A stretch of DNA of 12,592 nt. It comes from CAZKMM01 sp964553915 (lineage in GTDB: Bacteria; RBG-13-61-14; DRUE01). Positions within the stretch are counted from its first letter, which is position 1. Every line of letters starts with the position of its first letter. The stretch is taken from assembly GCA_964553915.1 (NCBI GenBank), contig CAZKMM010000078.1, positions 1-12,592 of the forward strand, given 5' to 3'. Made by a program: the position numbers and the translations under genes. Positions 1 to 7,281 of this stretch are shown one piece after another. The notes beneath the pieces are model-generated. The model was not told the DNA's origin and searched no databases. It worked only from the letters and a program-made list of their open reading frames with translations.

Positions 1-789
1 CGGCAGTATTTTTCTTCTTCGGTTTCTTTGCCTGCGCTTGGCTTTGCCTTAATTCACCCCGGAGCCTATAGCCTGAGCGCAGTTTACAATGAGCCAGTGT
101 TTTTGTTCTTCATCTGTGCGGGTTTTTATTTTTTGAAAAGAGAGAAATACCTATGGGCAGGAATTTTTGGGGCACTTGCCAGCCTGACCCGGATAGAAGC
201 GGTTCTGGTTTATCTGCCGATTATTTATGAATATTTCCGAAAAACTGCTCCGGAAAAGGATAGTTTCTGGGCGCCCCTATCTGGAAAGAATTTACAATTG
301 GGGTTTTCCCGGCTTTTAAAGGAGCCGAGGGTAAACTGGCTCTTTTTGATTCCGCTGGGAAGTATTTTGGTGCTTTTATATTTTAAGCATATTTCTGGGG
401 ATGCTTTTGTTTTTGTTCAGGTGCACGAGGCAAATATTTATGGACATTTTGGCTTTCCCTGGCAGATGCTTTACGCCACCTATTTAAAAGGGGCAGATAC
501 TTATCTCAAAGAGTTTCCCCTGCACGGGCTTTTGCTTTTGGTGATTATTTTTTCCTGGAAAAAGGTGGACTGGAGCCTGTGGGTCTGGATGGTGGCTTTC
601 TGGCTTTTTTATACCACGAACGGGAATCATTCTTATCTCCGCTATCAGGTGATGTGCATTCCGATGTTTTTAGCCCTGGGAAGGCTATTGGAGAATCAAG
701 AGGTTTTAAAGTATCTTTATATGATTGCCAGTGCTGGTGCTATGAGCTTCTTCTCCGCAATGTTCATTAATGGCTACTGGGTGGCTTGA
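1..789 (+). CDS. Polytopic PIG-V-like glycosyltransferase, 5' end missing
   Basis: The frame is open from the first base of the window to the TGA at 787-789, so only the last 262 residues are visible and the start lies outside. The protein is very hydrophobic, with about seven or eight membrane segments. A short Asn-Glu-Pro (residues 30-32) precedes one helix, and a Thr-Arg-Ile-Glu (63-66) follows a Gly/Ala-rich helix. Near the C terminus an Asn-His-Ser ... Arg-Tyr stretch leads into a Pro-containing helix. This layout resembles bacterial PIG-V-type mannosyltransferases, GT-C enzymes that use a lipid-phosphate sugar donor and act on the non-cytoplasmic face of the inner membrane. The catalytic N-terminal loop is not visible, so donor and acceptor are unknown. 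Its stop overlaps the next start by one base (TGATG), which suggests one mRNA. Another GT-C or polymerase-like membrane protein is possible. Confidence 0.7.
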   Translation, partial: RQYFSSSVSLPALGFALIHPGAYSLSAVYNEPVFLFFICAGFYFLKREKYLWAGIFGALASLTRIEAVLVYLPIIYEYFRKTAPEKDSFWAPLSGKNLQLGFSRLLKEPRVNWLFLIPLGSILVLLYFKHISGDAFVFVQVHEANIYGHFGFPWQMLYATYLKGADTYLKEFPLHGLLLLVIIFSWKKVDWSLWVWMVAFWLFYTTNGNHSYLRYQVMCIPMFLALGRLLENQEVLKYLYMIASAGAMSFFSAMFINGYWVA

Positions 790-2228
790 TGAAGGAAGTA
801 AAAAAAGAAGATATGAAGGTAATCATAATGGGCGGGGGTCCGGCGGGACTGGCCGCGGGAAAAATCCTCACTGATGAGCAGGTATCCTCAATTGTTTTTG
901 AAAAAGATGATGGGGTAGGGGGGCTTTCCCGCACTCATTATCATAATGGCTTTTTATTTGACCTGGGAGGACATCGCTTCTTTACCAAGAAGAACGAGCT
1001 GGATGAGTTTATTCAACGGCTTTTGGTGGATGAGCTGATAGAGGTTAAGCGTTCCAGCAAGATTTATTTTATGGGAAAGTATTTTAATTATCCTCCTACC
1101 TTTTTGAATGCCTTTTTAGGATTGGGTCCCTGGATGAGTGCCCAGATTCTTGCCAGCTTTTTAAGAGAAAAACTCCGGATTCACAGGTCCCCGATAGTTA
1201 CCCTTGAGGACTGGATGGTTCAGCAGTTTGGCAGGAAGATGTATGAAATATTTTTCAAAACCTATACTGAGAAGGTCTGGGGGATACCCTGTTCTCGGGG
1301 CTCGGCGGTCTGGGCTTCTCAGCGGATTAAGGGAATGAGTCTTCTGGCAACAATTCGGGAGGCGGTTTTCCCCCGGAAAAAAGAAAGACCGGTGAGCCTG
1401 ATTCCCCGCTTTAAATATCCGGCTCATGGAATTGGTAGAATCAGCGAACGGCTCCGGCAGGAGATTGAAAAAAGGAATGAAGTCCGGCTCAATTCCCGGG
1501 TGGCAAAGGTGCTCCATAATGGCAGGGAAATTACCGGGGTCTTGATTCAAACTCGGGAGGGAAGGAAGTATGTGGAGGAAGGAACTCATTTTCTTTCCAG
1601 CATTCCGGTAACCGAGCTGATTCAAAGTTTTGAGCCTCCGGCACCTCCGGAGGTGCAGGAGGCTTCTAAAAAACTCCGATACCGGGACCTTTTGGTCGTG
1701 GCTTTAATGTTTGATGTCGAGCGAATCACCAGGGATACCTGGATTTATATTCCGGACCCGAGGATAGAATTTGGCAGGCTCCATGAACCCACCAACTGGA
1801 GCCCGGCAATGAGCCCGCCGGGGAAAACCAGTTTGGTTTTTGAATATTTCTGTTTTGAGACCGACCCGCTCTGGAGTAGCTCAGACCAGGAACTGGCAGA
1901 ACAGACTCTAGAGCAGTTTGCCCGGATTAAACTGGCTCCGGGGGTGGAGAAAAAAATGATTGATTATTGTGTGGTTCGGGCAAAGAAGGCTTATCCAATG
2001 CACGAGATTGGACACGAGCCTGTTTTGGAGATAATCAAAAATTACATCCGACAGTTTCCCAATCTATCTTTAATGGGAAGATACGGGATGTTTATTTACA
2101 ATAATATTGACCATTCCATTGAAACCGGGATCCGGGCAGCTCAAAACCTTTTGGGAGCAAATTATGACCTTGAGGAAGTGTTAAAAACTGATGAGTATCT
2201 GGAGATAAAGTATCCGGAAGATGACTGA
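789..2228 (+). CDS. FAD-dependent oxidoreductase, UDP-galactopyranose mutase / protoporphyrinogen oxidase-like
   Basis: A 479-residue flavoprotein. The N terminus has a Rossmann dinucleotide-binding motif, Gly-Gly-Gly-Pro-Ala-Gly (residues 15-20). An acidic end to the second strand is followed by a Gly-Gly-Leu-Ser-Arg stretch and Leu-Gly-Gly-His-Arg-Phe (59-64). This corresponds to the His loop near the flavin in UDP-galactopyranose mutases. A later Trp-Gly-Ile-Pro segment and a C-terminal Gly-Arg-Tyr-Gly-Met ... Asn-Asn-Ile-Asp-His-Ser segment fit the closing half of the FAD site. At about 480 residues it is longer than typical mutases (about 370-390). I therefore call it mutase-like, probably acting on a nucleotide sugar or a lipid-linked intermediate, without claiming the reaction. 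The ATG at 789 overlaps the previous stop by one base. An ATG at 813, just before the conserved motif, is an alternative start. The gene overlaps the next by 8 bases. Confidence 0.8.
   Translation: MKEVKKEDMKVIIMGGGPAGLAAGKILTDEQVSSIVFEKDDGVGGLSRTHYHNGFLFDLGGHRFFTKKNELDEFIQRLLVDELIEVKRSSKIYFMGKYFNYPPTFLNAFLGLGPWMSAQILASFLREKLRIHRSPIVTLEDWMVQQFGRKMYEIFFKTYTEKVWGIPCSRGSAVWASQRIKGMSLLATIREAVFPRKKERPVSLIPRFKYPAHGIGRISERLRQEIEKRNEVRLNSRVAKVLHNGREITGVLIQTREGRKYVEEGTHFLSSIPVTELIQSFEPPAPPEVQEASKKLRYRDLLVVALMFDVERITRDTWIYIPDPRIEFGRLHEPTNWSPAMSPPGKTSLVFEYFCFETDPLWSSSDQELAEQTLEQFARIKLAPGVEKKMIDYCVVRAKKAYPMHEIGHEPVLEIIKNYIRQFPNLSLMGRYGMFIYNNIDHSIETGIRAAQNLLGANYDLEEVLKTDEYLEIKYPEDD
1633..1664. repeat. 32-base near-perfect inverted repeat inside the mutase-like gene
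   Basis: The inner 16 bases (1641-1656) are a perfect palindrome, GCACCTCC/GGAGGTGC. It is flanked by AGCCTCC (1633-1639) and GGAGGCT (1658-1664), which are also complementary. Only the pair 1640/1657 is mismatched, so 15 of 16 positions pair. In RNA this would form a strong hairpin with a CCGG loop. It encodes a Pro/Glu-rich segment (Glu-Pro-Pro-Ala-Pro-Pro-Glu). No T run follows on either strand, so it does not look like a terminator. Confidence 0.75.
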
Positions 2229-3186
2229 GCCAAAAAAATGTGAGCTTTGTGGTTCTACCCAGCAACGGGTATATCTGGAAAAAATATATCATTATCAGGG
2301 GCAGGATTATAGCCTGGTTCAATGTGAGAGGTGCGGACTGGTTTTTGTAAAACCGATGCCGGATTTGGAGACGATTCGGAACTTTTATAATGAGCGGTAT
2401 TTTCAGTCGGATTTTGCCTGTGGGATGTTTGAAGGGAATTATCTGGAGACCCAGGCAAGCCGGATTGAGGAATATCGGGAAATGCTTGGAATGATTCAGC
2501 ATTTTAAACCTAAGGGCCGGCTCCTGGAAGTGGGCTGTGCCGCGGGGAGTTTTTTATTTTATGCCCGACGGGCCGGATATCAGGTAGAAGGTGTAGATAT
2601 CTCCAGGTGGGCAGTAGAAAAAGCCCGGCTTCAGTTCGGGCTGGAGGTTCATCAGGGAAGGTTGATGGAGGTAGGGTTGGATTCCGATAGTTATGATGTA
2701 ATTTTTTTAAGCGACCTTTTAGAACATGAGCCGGAGCCGACCAAATTTTTGCAGGAGATAAGGAGACTGCTCAAGCCGGATGGAATTTGTGTGATTAAGG
2801 TTCCGACTTATGTCAATTCTTTTTATTACCGGTTTCTCCGTCGGCTTCCCTGGAGCTGGACTCTGGGGAAATTAGACCCGAGATTGCTTCAGGCTCTAAA
2901 GGTCTGGAACAAGGGTCCTAAATTTCCTCCTTATCATCTTTATGAATATTCTCCCCGAACCCTGGCGGAGCTTCTGAAAAAATGCGGTTTGAGAATAATT
3001 GAGCGGAGAAATTTTCTTCTGGTGCCGGAATTTCTGGAGCTTAAACGCCCGGGAATTACCGCTAAAATAGTCTGGATAGGTTTTATCACCCTTCGCTGGC
3101 TGATTCGGAAATTAAATCTTCACGGCGGACACACCATTGTTTTTGCGGTTCCGGAGGGCAAGGGAAATGAGAATCGCGCTGGTTGA
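2221..3186 (+). CDS. Class I SAM-dependent methyltransferase with N-terminal zinc ribbon
   Basis: A 321-residue protein. Residues 1-45 carry two Cys-x-x-Cys pairs (C7/C10 and C35/C38), which look like a small zinc ribbon. Such a head is common in methyltransferases of polysaccharide and sugar-modification clusters. The Rossmann core follows: motif I is Leu-Leu-Glu-Val-Gly-Cys-Ala-Ala-Gly-Ser (101-110). An acidic strand end, Gly-Val-Asp-Ile-Ser, lies about 20 residues later. A Leu-Ser-Asp-Leu-Leu-Glu-His motif then matches the post-II region of the Methyltransf_11/23 (UbiG-like) families. The likely role is methyl transfer from SAM to a sugar or lipid intermediate; the substrate cannot be read from sequence. 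The start ATG lies 8 bases inside the end of the oxidoreductase gene, with only a weak GGAAG directly in front, so translation is probably coupled. The 3' end overlaps the radical SAM gene by 20 bases. Confidence 0.85.
   Translation: MTEPKKCELCGSTQQRVYLEKIYHYQGQDYSLVQCERCGLVFVKPMPDLETIRNFYNERYFQSDFACGMFEGNYLETQASRIEEYREMLGMIQHFKPKGRLLEVGCAAGSFLFYARRAGYQVEGVDISRWAVEKARLQFGLEVHQGRLMEVGLDSDSYDVIFLSDLLEHEPEPTKFLQEIRRLLKPDGICVIKVPTYVNSFYYRFLRRLPWSWTLGKLDPRLLQALKVWNKGPKFPPYHLYEYSPRTLAELLKKCGLRIIERRNFLLVPEFLELKRPGITAKIVWIGFITLRWLIRKLNLHGGHTIVFAVPEGKGNENRAG
3153..3158 (+). promoter_or_regulatory. Ribosome binding site that fixes the radical SAM start
   Basis: GGAGGG lies 8 bases before the ATG at 3167, inside the end of the methyltransferase gene. 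It favours that ATG over an in-frame TTG at 3137, and the protein then begins with the expected beta strand Met-Arg-Ile-Ala-Leu-Val. Confidence 0.65.
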
Positions 3187-4570
3187 GAGCGGAGCCAGCT
3201 CTCCGGAAAAGTTTGTTTATCAGGTTTATCCTCCCAGTGGTCTGATGTACCTGGCATCTTATTTACGAAAACATCATCCAGAGGTGGAGATAAAAATTTT
3301 TGACCTGATGCTTACCCGGAAAAAGGAAGAGGAGCTGGTTAGGGAGATTCTGGATTTTTCTCCCGGGCTGGTTGGGATTCATTCTATGCATTTTCAGGCT
3401 CGCTCGCTCCATAAATTAGCAGAACTGCTCAAGAAAAATCTCTCGGTGCCAGTGGTTGCAGGAGGTCCTTATCCCAGCTCTGAGCCGGAGGGTGTGCTTA
3501 AAGATAAAAATATTGACCTGGTGGTAAGAGGAGAGGGAGAGATTACCTTTTTGGAGATTTATCAACGCCTGGAAAATGGGGGAGAGAATTTTTCTGGGAT
3601 TAAAGGCTGTGCCTATCGTCGGGGTGAGGAGGTGGTTCTGGAGCCGGAGCGGGAGCCGATTTCCGACCTGGACCAGATTCCTTTTCCTGCCTGGGATTTA
3701 ATTGAGCTGGAGAAGTTTTTTGACTATCGGCTTCTGACCCAGAATGATATTCGCTGGCGGAAAGAGGTTGCGACTATTTTCACCAGCCGGGCTTGTCCTT
3801 ATGGTTGTATTTTTTGTCATAATATTTTTGGCAAGAGATTTCGGGCTAGAAGTCCGGAGAATGTCATTTCTGAAATTCAGCTTCTTTATCAGGACTATGG
3901 GGTGAGGGAGCTACATATTATTGACGACTGCTTTAATTTTAAGCTGGAGCGAGCAAAACAAATCCTGAAAAAAATCATTGAGCAGGGCTTTGACCTGAAG
4001 CTCGCTTTTCCCAACGGAATTCGGGGAGACCGATTAGACCAGGAACTGGTAGATTTGATGAAGCAGGCTGGGGTTTATAAGGTGAATTTTGGAATTGAGA
4101 GCGGGTCAGAGCGGATTCAAAAATTGATCCGGAAAAAACTGGATTTAAAACTGCTAAAAACCAACATAGAACTGGTAGCAGAGAAGGGGATATTCACTCA
4201 TGGCTTTTTTATGCTCGGCTTTCCCACCGAGACAAAGGAGGATATAAAAAAGACCATCAGGTTTGCCCTTAAAAGCAAATTACATACCGCTGGGTTTGCT
4301 CTTTTAACTCCTTTTCCTGGCACCCGGGTGCGAAAGATGGCAGAGGAGATGGGAAGGAGGGTGGAGTTTAACCCGGAAGATACTTCTTACAGCCAGCTTG
4401 CCTGTAATTTGACCGAGCTTTCTGACCGCCAGCTTCGGTTTTATCATCGCTGGGCGCACTGGCGGTTTTATTTTCGTCCGAGACAGATAGTTAAAATTAT
4501 TCGGACAATACCCAACCGCTGGCTTTTGCCCAGGATTTTCTGGGCACATTTTCGGCTCAAGTTTCTCTGA
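3167..4570 (+). CDS. B12-binding-domain radical SAM protein
   Basis: A 467-residue enzyme. Residues 1 to about 145 match the cobalamin-binding-like domain that precedes many radical SAM enzymes: an N-terminal strand, Pro-Pro-Ser-Gly-Leu-Met-Tyr-Leu-Ala-Ser-Tyr-Leu, Val-Ala-Gly-Gly-Pro-Tyr-Pro, and Val-Arg-Gly-Glu-Gly-Glu. The classic Asp-x-His-x-x-Gly lower ligand is not seen, as is usual in this subgroup. The radical SAM core follows, with the iron-sulphur motif Cys-Pro-Tyr-Gly-Cys-Ile-Phe-Cys (C210, C214, C217). A Gly-Ile-Glu-Ser-Gly-Ser-Glu motif further on is typical of SAM binding. A basic, aromatic C-terminal tail of about 70 residues may touch the membrane. Members of this family methylate or rearrange unactivated carbons in lipids, sugars and antibiotics. 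The setting suggests tailoring of a lipid or glycan, but the substrate is unknown. The gap to the next gene is 8 bases. Confidence 0.87.
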   Translation: MRIALVESGASSPEKFVYQVYPPSGLMYLASYLRKHHPEVEIKIFDLMLTRKKEEELVREILDFSPGLVGIHSMHFQARSLHKLAELLKKNLSVPVVAGGPYPSSEPEGVLKDKNIDLVVRGEGEITFLEIYQRLENGGENFSGIKGCAYRRGEEVVLEPEREPISDLDQIPFPAWDLIELEKFFDYRLLTQNDIRWRKEVATIFTSRACPYGCIFCHNIFGKRFRARSPENVISEIQLLYQDYGVRELHIIDDCFNFKLERAKQILKKIIEQGFDLKLAFPNGIRGDRLDQELVDLMKQAGVYKVNFGIESGSERIQKLIRKKLDLKLLKTNIELVAEKGIFTHGFFMLGFPTETKEDIKKTIRFALKSKLHTAGFALLTPFPGTRVRKMAEEMGRRVEFNPEDTSYSQLACNLTELSDRQLRFYHRWAHWRFYFRPRQIVKIIRTIPNRWLLPRIFWAHFRLKFL

Positions 4571-4578
4571 GGAGAGGA

Positions 4579-6171
4579 ATGAGAGGGAGGGAGAGGTTCA
4601 AGCTTGGTTTAGGGATTTTTTTGATTTTAGCGGTTTCTTTTCTGGTTCGGTTTGAGCATTTTGGCACTTTATATCCTTATTTTTTTTATCAGGATGAGCT
4701 TCGTCAGATTGAGGTGAGCCTGAAGCTTTTGCGGGAAAAAACTTTGGAGCCGGATTTTTATCTTTACCCGCATTTGAGTATTTATTTAACCAGCTCAGCT
4801 TTTGCCGGGTATTCTTTTTTAAAGAGCCTGGGAGATATATTGGTTCAGAGGTCGTTTCATCCCTGGTTTGAGCGGATTAGGAGCCTGAATCCGGCAAGCT
4901 GGGAATTATTAGCACTGACAAGAGCAATATCTTTGTTTTTCGGCCTGGCAAGCGTTTTGGGACTCTGGCTATTGGCTCGCAGGATTCTTCCTGAGGCATT
5001 TGCCTTTTTTGCCAGCTTAATTTATGCACTTCTTCCTCTCTCGGTTTCTTTTTCTCATCTTGCCAAGGTGGATATGCCTATGGTCTGTTTTGTGATTTAT
5101 AGCTGGTATTTTCAGCTTCGGCTGATTTCCGGGGGCAAGGCTCGGGATTATCTGCTCAGCGGGCTTTTTGCCAGTCTTTCAATGGATTCCAAGATCAATT
5201 TTTTCCCTTATATCTCTTTAATTTTTGCCAGCCTGATTCGGGCAAGCCGGGAAAATCAAAACTTAAAAGAATGGATTAAAGACCCAAGGCTCTGGCTGGC
5301 AGGGGCAAGCTGTTTAGGATTTGCTTTTCTTTTCAGCCCTTATTATTATTTAAACTTTTCTCGCTCATTGAAAATGATTGGCTGGACTTATTTTGTCGGC
5401 GGATTTAATTCCTTTTATCATATTGACCCGCATCATTTTTGCTTGGATAAGTATTATTATGCTTATTTAGTGTTGCTCCCATTTGTGGCTACGCCCGTGC
5501 TTTATTTGTTTTTCCTCCTCGGTCTGGGAGAACGGCTGATAAAAAATGATTATCAGGAGTGGTTTTTATTATTGATAAATTTTTTTAGCTTTGTTTATGT
5601 TTTCTCTTCCCAGGCAGAAGGCTCTTATCCCATCTATCTTTTTATGTATATTGTTCCGTTTTTTGCTCTTTTTTCTGCCCGGGCACTGGAGCTGGTCTGG
5701 AACCGGGCAGGGAAAAAGATTTCTGCCGGCATTGCCGGGCTTTTAATTATTCTTACCTTTTTTCAGGCTCAGAATTATTATGCTTTGAATTTTCAGGCAT
5801 TTGACCGGCTGGGAAATCTTCTTGCCCGGCTTCCAGAGAAAAGTAAAGTTCTGGGATACAGTGTTTATCTGCCGGGACCGGGGCTGGCTCATTTAAAATA
5901 TTTACGAGCCTGGCCCCAGAATCTAAATCCTGAGCCAGTGAAAGAATTTAATCCGGATTATATCCTGATTTACCGGAGTGATTTTGCTGGATTTGAAAAA
6001 TTTTACCGCAATCTTCCGATTGATGATTATCTGGCTTCCCTGCTAAAAGGAGATTGGGGCTATGAGGTATTTCTCCAGCAGGAGGTAAAATATCCCGGGC
6101 ACTGGCTTTATCAATCTTTAGACCCAGAGTTTATAATAGAATTACTGCTTTTGAAGAAAAAAGATGCCTGA
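4579..6171 (+). CDS. Polytopic GT39-like (ArnT/PMT-type) glycosyltransferase
   Basis: A 530-residue integral membrane protein with about ten or more hydrophobic segments and a short periplasm-facing tail. After the first helix (about 9-24) comes Tyr-Gln-Asp-Glu-Leu-Arg; D39-E40 sits where GT39 and related GT-C enzymes carry their catalytic acidic pair. Tyr-Pro-His-Leu-Ser-Ile-Tyr-Leu follows, as in the ArnT/PMT-like family. Such proteins move a sugar from an undecaprenyl-phosphate carrier to lipid A, another lipid or a protein on the outer side of the inner membrane. The specificity here is unknown. The start ATG has an AGGAGAGGA run immediately before it, with the core 4 bases away. The gene overlaps the following GT2 gene by 8 bases. 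The GT2 enzyme could plausibly supply the lipid-linked sugar, but that is inference. Confidence 0.75.
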   Translation: MRGRERFKLGLGIFLILAVSFLVRFEHFGTLYPYFFYQDELRQIEVSLKLLREKTLEPDFYLYPHLSIYLTSSAFAGYSFLKSLGDILVQRSFHPWFERIRSLNPASWELLALTRAISLFFGLASVLGLWLLARRILPEAFAFFASLIYALLPLSVSFSHLAKVDMPMVCFVIYSWYFQLRLISGGKARDYLLSGLFASLSMDSKINFFPYISLIFASLIRASRENQNLKEWIKDPRLWLAGASCLGFAFLFSPYYYLNFSRSLKMIGWTYFVGGFNSFYHIDPHHFCLDKYYYAYLVLLPFVATPVLYLFFLLGLGERLIKNDYQEWFLLLINFFSFVYVFSSQAEGSYPIYLFMYIVPFFALFSARALELVWNRAGKKISAGIAGLLIILTFFQAQNYYALNFQAFDRLGNLLARLPEKSKVLGYSVYLPGPGLAHLKYLRAWPQNLNPEPVKEFNPDYILIYRSDFAGFEKFYRNLPIDDYLASLLKGDWGYEVFLQQEVKYPGHWLYQSLDPEFIIELLLLKKKDA

Positions 6172-7180
6172 GCCAAAAGGAAAAAAGCTGAGTGTAATTA
6201 TCCCGGCACATAATCCGGAGCAGACCATCTCCCCGGTGCTGGAGTCTGTTCTTAATCAGGAGCTGGATTCTGAACTGGAGGTTATTGTGGTAAATAATGC
6301 TTCCACGGACCACACTGTTGAGTTGGTTAAAAGATATCCGGTGCTTTTACTGGAGCTTAAAGAGAATCAGGGAGCAGGTTCTGCCCTGAATTATGGAGCA
6401 GAAAGAGCAGGAGGAGAGATTCTGGTTTTTGTGGGTGCGGATCTGGTTTTGCTTCCCGGCTCTCTTAAGCTGATTGAGGATTTCTTTGCTCAGAATCCAG
6501 AATTTGCCGGAGTGGTAGGAAATTACACTGCCCTTCCCGGAGATAATAATTTTGTTTCGGTTTATCATAACTTGTTCACGGTTTATCATCATCAGTTAAC
6601 TGAGCCGGAGATAGAATGGTTCTGGGGAGCGCTGAGCGCGGTTCGGAGAGAGGTTTTTTTAAAGCTGGGAGGATTTAATACTACCTATCCAGGAGCTGGA
6701 GCTGAGGATATAGAGTTGGGCTATCGTCTGGCAGAAGCAGGCTATAAAATTTGCTATCTTCCAGAGCTTCGGGGGATTTACCTGCAGAGGATTAAATTAA
6801 GCACTATGCTTTATAATGACTACCACAAATCGGTTCTGGGCTTAAAGCTTTATTTAACCCGCAAGCCCAGAGGAGCTTATCCTTATGGTTTTTCTAATCC
6901 AGTGAATGGGGTGAATTTGTTTTTGGTATTTTTATCCTGGCTGGCTTTTTTGGGGCTGATTCTTGCGGGAAGTATGAGCTATTTTCTGGTGCTTTTGGTT
7001 TTCTGGCTGGTTAATTTCCGGTTTTATCAGTTCATTCGCCAGAAAGCAGGAATGATTTATCTTTTAGCAGGTTTGATTTTGCACTGGCTTGGTTTTAATG
7101 CGATTGCTCTGGGAGTGCTGGGAGGGATGGCTGGGTTGATTTTGGGCAAGGGGCTGGAGAGCAGGTCAAAATGGATTTAA
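6164..7180 (+). CDS. GT2-family glycosyltransferase with C-terminal membrane segments
   Basis: A 338-residue protein. It begins with the GT-A pattern Leu-Ser-Val-Ile-Ile-Pro-Ala-His-Asn (9-17), followed by Val-Asn-Asn-Ala-Ser-Thr-Asp (43-49) and Asn-Gln-Gly-Ala-Gly (68-72). At the usual Asp-x-Asp position the sequence reads Val-Gly-Ala-Asp (90-93), so the first acidic residue is glycine. The acceptor-side motif Ala-Glu-Asp-Ile-Glu (180-184) is intact. The last 90 or so residues form about three membrane helices, so the catalytic domain is held on the inner face of the inner membrane. It probably adds a sugar from a nucleotide donor to a lipid carrier or growing glycan. The start overlaps the previous gene by 8 bases with only a weak GAAG ahead, which implies translational coupling. 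A GT2 fold is clear; donor and acceptor are not. Confidence 0.85.
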   Translation: MPEPKGKKLSVIIPAHNPEQTISPVLESVLNQELDSELEVIVVNNASTDHTVELVKRYPVLLLELKENQGAGSALNYGAERAGGEILVFVGADLVLLPGSLKLIEDFFAQNPEFAGVVGNYTALPGDNNFVSVYHNLFTVYHHQLTEPEIEWFWGALSAVRREVFLKLGGFNTTYPGAGAEDIELGYRLAEAGYKICYLPELRGIYLQRIKLSTMLYNDYHKSVLGLKLYLTRKPRGAYPYGFSNPVNGVNLFLVFLSWLAFLGLILAGSMSYFLVLLVFWLVNFRFYQFIRQKAGMIYLLAGLILHWLGFNAIALGVLGGMAGLILGKGLESRSKWI

Positions 7181-7281
7181 GTTCTGGTTTGAAAGAATTT
7201 AGCTGGCTTGGCTTTTTTCCTCCGGCAAGGTGCCCGGTTTATCTTCCCGGACAGCTGAGCGGATATCTTAGAATAAGATGA
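7171..7281 (+). CDS. Possible small coupled ORF of 36 codons
   Basis: This ORF fills the whole space between the GT2 gene and lptF. Its ATG lies 10 bases inside the GT2 gene, with GGAG and AGG purine stretches 5 to 15 bases upstream. Its TGA overlaps the lptF start as ATGA. The predicted peptide begins Met-Asp-Leu-Ser-Ser-Gly and has an aromatic, proline-containing middle and a basic Leu-Arg-Ile-Arg end. I recognise no family. lptF has no convincing Shine-Dalgarno sequence of its own, so the ORF may serve to carry ribosomes to it. It may equally be chance or a gene remnant. Without it, the 97-base gap 7181-7277 holds nothing else I can support; I found no good promoter there. Confidence 0.3.
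   Translation: MDLSSGLKEFSWLGFFPPARCPVYLPGQLSGYLRIR

Noticed and set aside
1161..1625. 154-codon antisense frame within the mutase-like gene.
   Set aside because: It has no recognisable family, and the plus-strand frame shows conserved flavoprotein motifs throughout.
4320..4331. Perfect 12-base palindrome GCACCCGGGTGC in the radical SAM gene.
   Set aside because: About three such palindromes are expected in a window of this size; it has no further paired arms.
2218..6180. The starts at 2221 and 6164 share a nearly identical 16-base junction (GATG, any base, CTGAGCCAAAA).
   Set aside because: Both are 8-base overlaps in which TGA is the previous stop. GAGCC is very common in this sequence, and about one such pair is expected by chance in a window this size.
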